Shown here piece after piece: positions 38,501-50,500 of a stretch of 64,000 nt of DNA (positions are counted from its first letter, which is position 1; every line of letters starts with the position of its first letter). The stretch spans positions 8,042,828 to 8,106,827 of the forward strand of contig NC_134366.1 of NCBI RefSeq assembly GCF_035582795.1. Direction: 5' to 3'. Source of the DNA: Mycteria americana (taxonomy: Eukaryota; Chordata; Aves; Ciconiiformes; Ciconiidae). A program made the position numbers and the translations under genes. The notes beneath the pieces were generated by a model, which saw only the letters and a list, made by a program, of their open reading frames with translations, had not been told where the DNA came from and searched no databases.

Positions 38501-41500
38501 TGGTGTCAAGGATGGAAAAATTGAGAGCAACCTTTCAACCCAGCTTTTAAAGTGACAGCAACTGTAGTAGAAAATTGTGTGAGAACAAGCAAGGAAATCC
38601 AGACTTAGGCTTGGTTTCATCACAGGTTTTTATAACAAGGATGAGAAAAAGCCTGTTCCCAGCCCATTGTATGTTCCAACTATCATATCATGTTTACGTA
38701 GTGTTTTTACTCTTTTATATACTCTTCTAGGGCATCCACATATAACTTTGTGATACAGTAGCAATTCAATCTAGAGATCGTACAATGGGGATAACACACA
38801 GATTTTGCAAAACAGAGCACCAGTCTAGTAACACACAGGCAAGGCAAAAAACTGGGAAGCCCTGAAGAGAACATCTATGCAAATATAAAACCTGTAAATA
38901 ACTTGCCAATAAACTGATCATTGCATCAGTGATGAAACAACGCTGCTCCTGGTAGTTAAATTCTATCTGAGACAGAGTAGCATTTCTTTTAGCAGCCTCC
39001 TGGCTTGTATGATTTAAATTTGGACCCTGTTTGTTGATCTAATTTAATATGGGAAAGTAACGTGTACTCTGGATTCTACTCCTGCAGTTCAGTCAAGCCT
39101 GGCCTGTATAATTTGCCCCTGTAAGAGGGGGAAGAACACATTATTGTGTGCAAGTGTACATGTCTGTAACTGTAGGAGAAATAGCTTCTGGTAAAGACAG
39201 ATCTAATTAAAGGCAGCTCCTAAGTTTCACTGTAGAAAACTTGATGGACTCCAAACTTGCACAGGTTTTTATGTGTTTTTTTCTCCCCCCCCCCCCCCCC
39301 CCCCCCTTTTTCTTAGTAGAGAGACAGCCACTTTGTTCCTCTTTCCCTGTCCTATCCCTTTTCGTCAAGTTTGCTACACAAATAAATATGGTTTGTAGGT
39401 ATTGGAATAATGAAAGATCACCAATACTACTTACAGACCTGCTTTTGAAAATGTTTTGAGGCTAGAAGGTGATCTGACGATTTCTAGTGTCTGCAGGATT
39501 TAAATTGTATTATGTAGGTCTAAATTTAAGCTTTGAGACTAGCCAATTTGGCTAAAATTACTGTTGTTTTTCTCTAAAAGAAAATGAACTTCTTTCAATA
39601 TTCCTTTTTAGGTCACCTACTATGGCTGGAGGCCTGTTTGCCATGGATCGTGAGTACTTTAATGAACTTGGACAATATGATAGTGGCATGGACATCTGGG
39701 GAGGAGAAAATCTGGAAATATCTTTTCGGGTAATCTAGCTTGTATGTTTATTGGAGTATGAACCTCAGTGTCTGGCTGCTTCTCTTCCCTATGTACAATT
39801 TCTTTAGTGCTGGAATAGCTATTTGCACACAGAAATTGGCACTTTTATTCCCAGGAAGGATGCCTTCAGCGCACAGTAATTGCCTTTACAATAATCTTCA
39901 AGTTAAGTTTTAATGGGAAGATTAAAGAGAACTTTGAGCTCTGTAGTTAAATGTTTGTGGCTTTTTCTTTGTTTGGTGGAGCATTTCATAATACCTGTAG
40001 AGAAGCATAAGAAAAGAATAATCATGCAAATTTCTGAAATTAGTTTACAAGCAGTGTCTAATGAATTTCACGAGTCAGGTAAAAAGATGCATGGCTCACA
40101 GCAACGTTGATAATAAGTAAGCTGCTTATATTTCCTTAGACATGTATGGGGCTTTTCAGACACTTCAGCTTCCTTTTTGAGGGCCTGGAAATGTAAATAC
40201 TTTATAATTAAATTAAAAGTCATGTAGAGGAGTCAGCTTGGTTAGGAAAATAATGAGAAAGTTGTAATCAGGAGATTTGGAAGTGATACTTCATTGGGCT
40301 TCCTATATTTTATCTCATCTTCCCTGTCACTCCACTGAAAGAAAAACAACTTTTTGTGCTCAATGTCATGTTTACCTCTTCACTTTTGTAAAGGGGATTC
40401 ATCAACAGGTTTGACAAGATTCTGCCTGAAAATGAGATGCTATCATGACAAATATGAAAAGGGGATTAAAAAGTGAAGTTATAAAAAAAAAACACCACCA
40501 AAAAAACCCAAAACCAAACACACAACTCCCAAAACTTTAGAGAAATCTGTCAAATTGGGTCATTAGAGAAATCAAGATTAGAGCTCAAAAATAAGAACTG
40601 GCATTTCATAAATTTGAGTGATGTTAAAGGGATATTTACTGAATAAATAAAATCTTTCAAGTTTTCCATACAAAATATAATTATTAGCTATCTGAGTAGA
40701 AGTGTATGGAGTATGAGGAAATTATCGTTATTACTGTGTAATACACAGTTGCAATAAAAAGGGCTTTGAAAAATTGGAGTATATTCAGAGAGCTTTATAA
40801 GGTCTGGGAGCCCCCCCCTCTCCCTGGGGGAGAGTTGTAAAGAACTTTAGTCTTTATCTTATCCAGGAGGAGTTTTAAAAGTAACTTGATTATAAACTGC
40901 TAATGTGAGAAGATTTTTCTGAGATCAGAGAACACATTAGTCCAACAAAGGGCCAATGGTGATAACTTGCTGGAACCTTAAGTTTAAAAAGAAATTTAAA
41001 AAAATAAATGAGAGTGTAAATGAAATCTAGATCTGGGGTGCAATGGAGCTGGATTAAGGCACCTAAATGTAGTATCTGAATGTGAACAGTATTTGTGACA
41101 TATTCTGTTATATATTAAGTATATAACATATACTTAACAGAAATAAACAGCTGTGTAAAATAGGTGCTTATACTTAGTTGAAAGCTCTCCAGGCTCCCTT
41201 GATGATGCAGACTGATCTTCATTATCTGTTGTGGAAGTGTGGACATGTAATTCTCATGTAGGCAAAGAAATTTAGATCTCTTAATCTGCAAGTTGAATCC
41301 CAGCCCATGTATTTCAGTGTTTTCTAATCGGTCAATAGAGCATAAAATTTTAGAAAATTTACTATTTGTTTTGTGAAAGCCATGATGTGTTATGTGGAAA
41401 GTGTGATGATATGACAAAAATAGTCTTTTCTAACATGAAGTGTGGACATGTAATTCTCATGTAGGCAAAGAAATTTAGATCTCTTAATCTGCAAGTTGAA

Positions 41501-44500
41501 TCCCAGCCCATGTATTTCAGTGTTTTCTAATCGGTCAATAGAGCATAAAATTTTAGAAAACTTACTATTTGTTTTGTGAAAGCCATGATGTGTTATGTGG
41601 AAAGTGTGATGATATGACAAAAATAGTCTTTTCTAACATGAAGATTTGTTAATTTAACTTGTCAGAAGGCATGACATGTAGGACAATATTGCTGACACCT
41701 AATTGCATCATCATGTTTACACCTACCCAAGTATCTCTTGAAGAAGGGGAGGAGGTAGTGAGCCTTGTCCGCATACGTACAATGAGGTATGTTCTGGTTT
41801 TCTATGGACAGATCTGGATGTGTGGTGGTAGACTTCTGATCATCCCCTGCTCCAGGGTGGGACACATTTTCCGTAAAAGACGTCCCTATGGCTCACCGGG
41901 GGGACAGGACACTATGGCTCATAACTCACTGAGGCTGGCACATGTGTGGATGGATGAATATAAGGTAAGAGTCAATTCTAGGTCATGAAATAATGTTATT
42001 AACTGGCTTGTTTGTCAAAGGACTGTATCACAGTGGGGTCTGTTAGCATCCCTAAGGGGGTCTTCCTTCCATAGTCTGATTTCCTAATGTTAATTTTGGT
42101 ATGAATTCTTAAATTCTGTAGGACTGTCGTTTGGCTTTTGAGTGCTTGAGTCTACTCCCTGTTACTTCTGCTGCCTGCAGGAGATTCAGTTTTATGCCTT
42201 TTTAATGATGACGAATGAGTTCTTCTAAGCTCTGCATTGCTTTGTGTCCAAATCGGTATTAACATGGCAGCCATATACTACTGCTATATGCCTTCAGGTA
42301 GTTTCCATGTTGGTGAGACAGATTCTGTTGGTTGGTTGCTTGCTTTCTGTTTTAATTAGCAGTCTGATTCTTAGTCTGTCTTGCCCTGGAACATCAATCA
42401 GGATTGACTTCTGGATTCAAGGGCAAGTGTATTCCTTCCTTGCCTTTGGATCTTGGTACTGATGGTTTTAAATGTAGATCAGGCTTTTTGTGAAGCCCTG
42501 ATCTCTGTGATACTTGAGGACACTTTGCCTTGTGAGACCATAGGATGTGCTGCATGGCCAGCTCCTGTGGTCCCTCCAATTTCTATACAAGACATATTTT
42601 ATTAACTGTATATTCTGTAGATGTTTATGTTTCAAACCCCATCCTTTATCTCAGTCGGTTTGAGGAACCTATTAGGGGTCATTAATTTTTATCTCTGTTC
42701 TCCATCTCCATAATGCATTGGTAGATTTGATCTATCACTTTCCCTTTTATTGGTGTCTGGGCACAGTTTTGTGATTAATGATGGCATTCTCTGAAGCTTG
42801 GAATTGAGAGTGTTTTTTATAATTTCCAGCTAATACTGCTTTGTCCAACAAGGACTTAAACTGCTGATTCTAGCAGTCTCTTATCACAGACTTGTGCCTG
42901 AACTTTTCCAGCCGTTTCTAATCTAATTCTCTGATAGTTGCCAGAGACTGTCATTATGACAGATTTATGTATGGAAGGCAAGCCTGGAAATCACTTTTGT
43001 TTTTATAAGTGTAATGCAAATATTTAGGGCCAGTATCATTTACTGAACTGATTGTATGATGAATAGTACAAAGATAAGCCTTAAAGGACCTGTTCTGTAG
43101 CAAAGAGCAAATACCAGTATTGAATAATAAAATTGCATAATGGAAGGGAAACAGCAACATTTTCATAGCTGTCAAAAGCAAAATGTAAAAGTAAGTTCCT
43201 GTATACAATGGAAATAAATAATGCAGAAAAGGCAGGATACTAAAATTTGAACTTTAACCAGGAAAGAGGCAACTGGAATAGCAGAGCTACTTTTTTGAGG
43301 CAGACCAATTTCTGATAGTGATGTCCAGTCTATCTCCAAACTTCCTCAGAGTTGTCCAACAGTTCAATGTACTCAATGCTTCCCCCCTCTCTGCTGTTAA
43401 AATAGCAGTGATACATCAAGCGCATCTAAGTGCTCAAAGATCTTGATAAGGACAGATGTGTAATTTATCTTGAGATGACGCTGTCTGTCATCCGAATATC
43501 AAAGACTGGAGTAGGTAATTGAAAACTGTCAGAACCACATTACGGTAAGTAAATTCCAGATGTCTACTAGAGATTAATCCAACAAAATACCATAGCTCAG
43601 TGCCCTGAAAACTGATTTCTATATAACATCTAGTAAACTAGTTAATGTGCAAATACAATGCCTTTTCTATGAGCTCTGTAAATCTAGCTGGAATTAAAGA
43701 GTCTGCAAGGGGATTTTTCTTCTAGTTTTGGTAATAGTATTCATGCCACAATACATTCATGAATTCCTCTTTGTCCCCGTGGTCTCTGCATTAGAGTTGA
43801 ACAGCACATAAGATTGAGCTGGAATCTTAATCCATCCTTGCCTAACCAGGTACAATTCCAAGTATAATCATAAATTAGAACATGAAAAAATAACATTGCA
43901 GGAGCCTTTCTGGGGATGATGCAGTTGAAGGGAAGAAACTGGGCTTCACAGAAAGCCCAGGTGACAGTTCTGATTCTTCATGTGAATAAATGCATGGTCC
44001 CACTGAACTTCACAAGACAGTCCCATTTATAGGTCTATTCTGATATGGAATTTTTTTTTGTCCTGGTAACTTGTAAAGTTGGAAGGTGTTGTGGTTTAGC
44101 TTCGGTTGGCAACTAAGCACCACATAGCCGCTTCCTCACCCTCCCCCCTCCCGGTGGCATGGGGGAGAGAATCTGAAGAGTAAAAGTAAGAAAACTCATG
44201 GGCTGAGGTAAGAGCAGTTTAATAATTGAAATAAAATAATAATAATAAAAAATTGTAACGAAAAGGAAAACAATGTGTGAGAGAGAGAGGAACAAAACCC
44301 AGGGAAAAACAAACAAACAAGTGATGCAACCGCTCACCACCCGCTGACCGATGCCCAGCCAGTCCCCGAGCAGTGATTGCTGCCCCCCAGCCAACTCCCC
44401 CCAATTTATACACTGAGCACAGCGTCATATGGTATGGAATAGCCCTTTGGGCAGTTGGGGTCAGCTGTCCTGGCTGTGCCCCCTCCCAGCTTCTTGTGCA

Positions 44501-47500
44501 CCTGGCAGAGCATGGGGAGCTGCAAAGTCCTTGACCAGTGTGAACATTACTTAGCAACAACTAAACCATCAGTGTGTTATCAACGTTATTCTCATCCTAA
44601 ATCCAAAACACAGCACTATAGCAGCTACTAGGAAGAAAATTAACTCTATCCCAGCTGAACCAGGACACAAACTTTGCTGTTTCTGATGATTTTCACAACT
44701 TGTTTGGTGCTGTGATGTCATTGTTATCCGTAATAACAGGAGCTGAAGTATATGCAGATAGCTGTGATGACGCAAATTGCTAGGCACATCTCTTCCTCAG
44801 TTTCCAGAAGGCTGGAAATTGTGGAAGACAAAATACACTTGAACCTCACAACAATGAAAACAATCAATAGGACAGTCAAACTAATTTAAAGAAACCTTGG
44901 CCAGATGAAGATGATGACGATATACGCATCTGTTTCTGACCTAATGACTCTAGGGTGCCTTTACTGCCAATGGAGTGTAGGGCTGATTTGTTTCCTCCTC
45001 AAGTTGGTATCTAAAAAAGGTGAGCAGATTCATGCCTGAGAAGTGTCTTCATCAAAAAAAGCAGTCTAGAAGGATTAGCTCAGAGTTAGGCAAGATAAAT
45101 CTCACTTCCTGTGACAATCTAAACACTGGAATTTCCTAATGCCAGTTTCAAACTTAATGGTTGAAAGCATTAGCAAAATGAAATGAAACTTTGGGAGTTC
45201 TGCAAACAGGAAAAAGTTGGAAATCAATAATCTGAAATTCTTCTCCCCTTGCTTCCAACCTGTTTCTCTTAAATACAGGAACAGTATTTTGCTTTGAGAC
45301 CTGAGCTAAGGATGAGGAACTACGGAAATATTACCGACCGTGTAGAATTGAGAAAAAGATTGAACTGCAAGTCATTTAAGTGGTATTTAGATAATATCTA
45401 TCCTGAGATGCAAATATCTGGGCCCAATGCCAAAGCTCCGCAGCCAGTTTTTATCAATAGAGCACAGAAACGACCGAAAATAATCCAGCGTGGAAGGGTA
45501 AGATAAACTTTCTTAAAAATATAGAATTCTGGGTTTTTTAAATTATTTTGAGGTTTTTTTCTGAAAGATTTTCTCAAATACAAGAAAAATAATCTTTTTC
45601 CGTAGAGCATAGAGTTTTAGTTTTGCAATAAGCTGTCTTGAAAATAACAGAATTTGTGTCTTTAGACAAAGGCAAATCAGTTTCACTCTGATCTATATTT
45701 TGGGTCATTTTCAGACTAGATACTATTCAATGAGGTTTCTTACCTCAAAGCTCTGAGTTACGAAGTTTTGATGTCTTTAGAATGCGCTTTCATGGCTGTT
45801 GGCTCTGAAGATGGATTTGGATAGAGAGAAATTTGGCCTCCAATATTAACGCTCTCTTGATTTATGATAAGAGTACAGTGTAATTAGTTTCCAAACTCAT
45901 TGCTTTTACTGGATAATTTTCTGCAAAGATGAACACTTGCATCTGAGAGTGGTGGCTTTTCTAGTCTTGACTGTTAGATAATGAACAAAAAATGAGTTTT
46001 GCTCCTTTTTTCTTCAAAGTAGAAGTGAAGAGATATATTTTTACATGTATTCATGAAGGAAATCATGATTAAATTCATGCCTTAGCTCTGACACCTATGT
46101 TTATGGGTTTGTAAGTAGGCAAAGCCAGCATACAGTTGCATTTGTTCTCTCCAGTGCCAAATTCATCTGATGTGTGCTTTTTACGCTTCCAAAAAATAAC
46201 GGATAACTTCAAACCTGAGACAACTTTCTCAAAGACCTTGAATAAACTGTTTCATGTGCTCATGGGTTATGGTTAGCAGATTCCTTTCTAGCTCAATAAT
46301 TGGAAGCATTAAGTAGGGATGTAGCCCTCTCCACAAGGTAGCACAGTCTGCAGTAGCTGTCAACAGTTGCTGGTCCTGCAAGTAGATTCAGGCTGGAGGA
46401 CCTGAGTTCATGCAGAACCTATTGACATAATTAGATTTTTTGCTTGGAAGCAGCTATCTGGGAATCCACAATTGGTGCAGTATTTTTATAATTGTATCCC
46501 AGCCAAGCTGTGAAGTTGTTTATTAGGGCAAATGTGTAGTTTCCCTGAATAAAACTGATACAATGGGGTGATGCCCCTAGTTGTTAAATGCTGTTATTCC
46601 CCTAGTTAGACCTTCCCTCCCCCACCTCCCCCCCCCCCCCCCCCCCCCCATTAAATTTAATAGCTTTCTGCTTTCATTCAGACAGAAGTTTAACTAAGGA
46701 ATTGCTGATGTGGGGGAGGCTACTAAGAGATATGAATCCCTCAACAACACTTAAGGGGAAATCTTCCTAGCAATAATTTCCCATGGTTTAATTTGGAGAA
46801 AACCTTTGTGCACCCTTTAAGAAGGGGGAGACAAGACACAGAAAAAATGCAGTTCCTTGGCTTGGTTCTCTGGGGTTCAAGAATTATACCCAGCATTGTG
46901 TGAGAGAGTCAGCTTTGGCTCTGATGATTCTATAAACTATTTCCAGATGCCTATAAGGAACAGAATGATCAGCCAATGTCACCACTGCGTGCCAGACTCT
47001 TTAGGATTCGGGATGAATCACTCCAAATCCCAGCTTATTCTCAAAAACTAATTGGGCCAGAGATAAGTGCTGGTTTGACAGCTGGGGAGAACTGTAATGA
47101 TCACAAATTGTGACAGTTCTTAACAGTGTTATCAAATGCTGATCATCATGGCCAATAAAAATAAGGACAGAAATCATATAAAACTCATGTAGCTCTATGG
47201 TTTGAAAGCCTTCTGTTGAGTGAGGAATGATGAAAATGAGATCTCTCCTAGAAGTCTCTGGGGTGTGAGGAAATGTTACTTAGAAGGTTTTGTGTAATTT
47301 GTTTCAGATGTGTGTAGGGAACAGGAGAAACATGGTGCACTTGAGGAGGCTGTTGATGTGCCTTGGGACAGCTGTTTCCAGAAATGGTGTTTAGTGAAGA
47401 ATATGATTTGGTATTTGCACACTCTAATTTTTGCTATCGTGTGATGGAGCAGTCCTTTCTTTTTATTACTGGAAGTGTCGTTTGGTTTCTAAAAATCTGT

Positions 47501-50500
47501 AGAATAGATAGAAATGCCGAGACAGCTATGTATGTCTCCATAATAAAATGCAGCTAGCTAATTAATCAGCCTGGCCTTGAGTTCAGGACAGCAAATTCTT
47601 TTTTCCTCCACATTCAGCTCCAGATTGGAAATAATTATTTTTAATGTGGTTGCCAGATCTGGGGCCCTGCCATCTCCCGCACACGCCCATTGACTGTCAA
47701 ATGCACTCCTGTGCACTTGGTAGAGAGCAGGGCTCTGCTGTGAGGAAGGAAATGGCAGAGTTGTGGCCATTGCTGGAATAATTGCTTTTCTCCTTTGTAC
47801 CCTTGGCTGTGTGGTGCAGTTCTTGATGTGCAGGCAGTGATTGCTGCCTGAATAGCCTGATCCCCACCACACTGGGGGAAGAAGAATAATCAGGCTGAAA
47901 AGAAGTCCTCTGCTGGCCACCAGTTAGTTTAGGGCATGTGTATAATTTAAAGCCAGAGTGGAGGTGTTTTATCTTGCACAGTAACTCTGTGGGGTTACAT
48001 ACATCAACATCTTAATGATTCTTGACTCTTGGAATACGGCAACCTAATCCTCAGGCTCTGCATAAAATCTCTTGGGTGACTTTTAGGGTGGGCATCACTG
48101 CCCAAACCAGGAGAGATTACTAACTTGCTGGGAACCCCCTTGTTTGCTTTGATGGTATATGCTTACAGGTTTGCATCCCAGGACAGGCTCCTGACCTGAA
48201 TCTAGTCCCCTGATACAACATTACTCCAAATCAGACTAGGCAGTGCATTTGAACTGGAATGAGCATTTGGGCCTCTGTAAAATTTTCCCTTCTTCCCTGA
48301 TCTGTCATTAAAATAACTTAGCTGATAACTATGGCGCTTCAGTTACCTGAACACTCTTGAAAATCAATTTGCAAACAAAATTAAGTCTCTGAAGTTGCTT
48401 GTATTTATGTAATTCCTTCTTCTTTTTCAAAGAGGCGGTCCTGCTTCATGAAGAGAGGCTGTGGGATGAGAGTTATGTTTAAGCTAAACTGTAGGAAAAT
48501 GTTGTTTATACAATACAGTTGATATTCCTGAGCTAGTGACTACCTGGAACCTGAGACTTTCACGGAGGGTGAAGAGGGGAAAGAAACTTGACAGAGTATG
48601 GCTAGCATGTGCTGAGCCATGTTGTGTGTACTGCACTTGTACCATAAAGAGGGAAATCTTGATGTAATTAGAAAGCAAAATGGAACTATTTAATGCTGGT
48701 TTTTCTCCAAATTATCTGAAAAACAAAATGATATTTTTAAAAGGGAAAGAGTCTTTTTTTTTTTTTTTTTTAATTGCGGGTTGGTTGTTTTTTTGTGAGC
48801 ACACTGAGTTCTAGGGCTTCCAAAGCATTACCATATGTTCCCTTTGGTATGTGATGTTTGTTATTTACTCAGTTCATCAAACTCTTTTCCTTTCATAGTT
48901 GTATCACCTTCAAACCAACAAATGCCTGGTCGCCCAGGGCCACCCAAGTCAGAAAGGAGGCCTGGTAGTGGTTCGGGAATGTGACTACAATGATCAAAAC
49001 CAGGTATGATATTCCGAATTATATTGAATAGTGATTCACATCTTCCAAACTGCTAATATGTTCTCCTGCTGGCAAAGTGCTCTAGTATAACATCTCATCA
49101 GCAAGCAGGCTGATTTCAGAGTATCGTTCAAACCGCAAGGCTGGCCAAGGAAACTGTGGATCTTGCTGCTCTGTACCTACTAATGCTGAGTGTTGGATAT
49201 TATAATCTCCTATCTTTATGGCATAGATCTCAGTATATGCCTTAAGACTCTCCTGAAGTGGCTCCTGATGGGTTCATAATCCACTGATTGACACTTCAGA
49301 ATTTGTAGAAGCTCTTTCAGTCGGTTCCTCATACCAGGATTTAAGGCAGCCTTTTCCTGGCCTGCTGTTCTTTGTTTACTGTACAACTAGTCCTCTGCTG
49401 CTGGAGTGGCTGTAGTTTGGGGTGAATGAATGATTTGTTGTTATCTTTAAATAGAAGGAATTATAATGAATTTAGAAAATTCTTTGGTTACAGGTGAGGA
49501 TTAATTGGGGATGGATGTGAAAATCTAATGAGAGTTTTTATGTTACTATATGAAGCCTTTGCTATTCCACTTCTATTCTTCCAGGCAACAGAAATTCAGG
49601 ACTTGGATAAAAAAACCTCCAGGGTAGAGAGATCTTCACCTAATGGCATAAAGACTTTTACCTAGCTAAGAACTACATTGAGAACATTATGATTTAGGAG
49701 CCCATGGGACCCAAGTCTAAAAACTAGATCTCATTTAAAGAGAAAAGTAATCAAAGACACAAAGTAAATGGACCATGGGAATGTAATGCAGCGTAGCTTT
49801 ACCAAAGGTGGGTTGTACTAGACTAACTTGCTACTTTATGAAATGGGCAGTAGTTTTCAGGATATAGAAACTGCAGAAGTAGAAGCAGGATGATTTGTAA
49901 TAGTCCCAAACAAAAAGTTGTGTGCTTTGTCAACTAACGGGACTTTCTGCCTCCTACCTGTGGTCTCGCCAGTTGAATGTGAGAGAGGGAGACAGTGCAA
50001 TGGGTGTTAGCCAGTGTCTGGGTAAGTGTGGCTGGCTGTAGGCACGTGGTCTCCAGTTGCCACTTAGACAGGACCAAACAATACATCCCTGCACTTTGCC
50101 TGTGGAGTACTGAGTAATCATCTCTATTACCAAATTGTAGGTCCCTGTTTTAAAGGTGGATGAATTTAAGCTGGAATGGGATTCAGGGTTTTCCTATGTG
50201 ATCTCTTCCATTAGCTGCAAGAAAGTCAGCCAGTCTTACTGCCTGTGTAAATGTAATAGTAGCTGGCACCAGTGATTGTACATTTACAGTGCTAGAGGTG
50301 TAATGCTGCTTTCTGAGTGAGATTCAGTCTGTGAGTGAGAAAGGAGCAATGCCTTCCAGAGGATGATGTCCACAGTAAGAACAGATGGGTCCTCACAGTT
50401 ACTGTTTCACTTCTCCTTCCTGCAATATTTCTAATAGTGAGCTGCCACATGGCTGAAGGAGGAAGTCTGTTGTTTTTCCTTATCAAAACCTTTTTCTGAC

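Larger units (their letters stand above)
39730..41811 (+). other. GALNT11: GALNT11 intron 7
   Basis: Contains the MITE-like copy 3 and the 203-bp tandem duplication near its 3' end, plus an A/C-rich low-complexity stretch at 40480-40530. Confidence 0.75.
41965..45278 (+). other. GALNT11: GALNT11 intron 8
   Basis: Contains the second solo LTR and copy A of the 133-bp repeat. A stretch at 44940-45020 resembles the inverted interior of the MITE-like family but too weakly to annotate separately. Confidence 0.75.
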
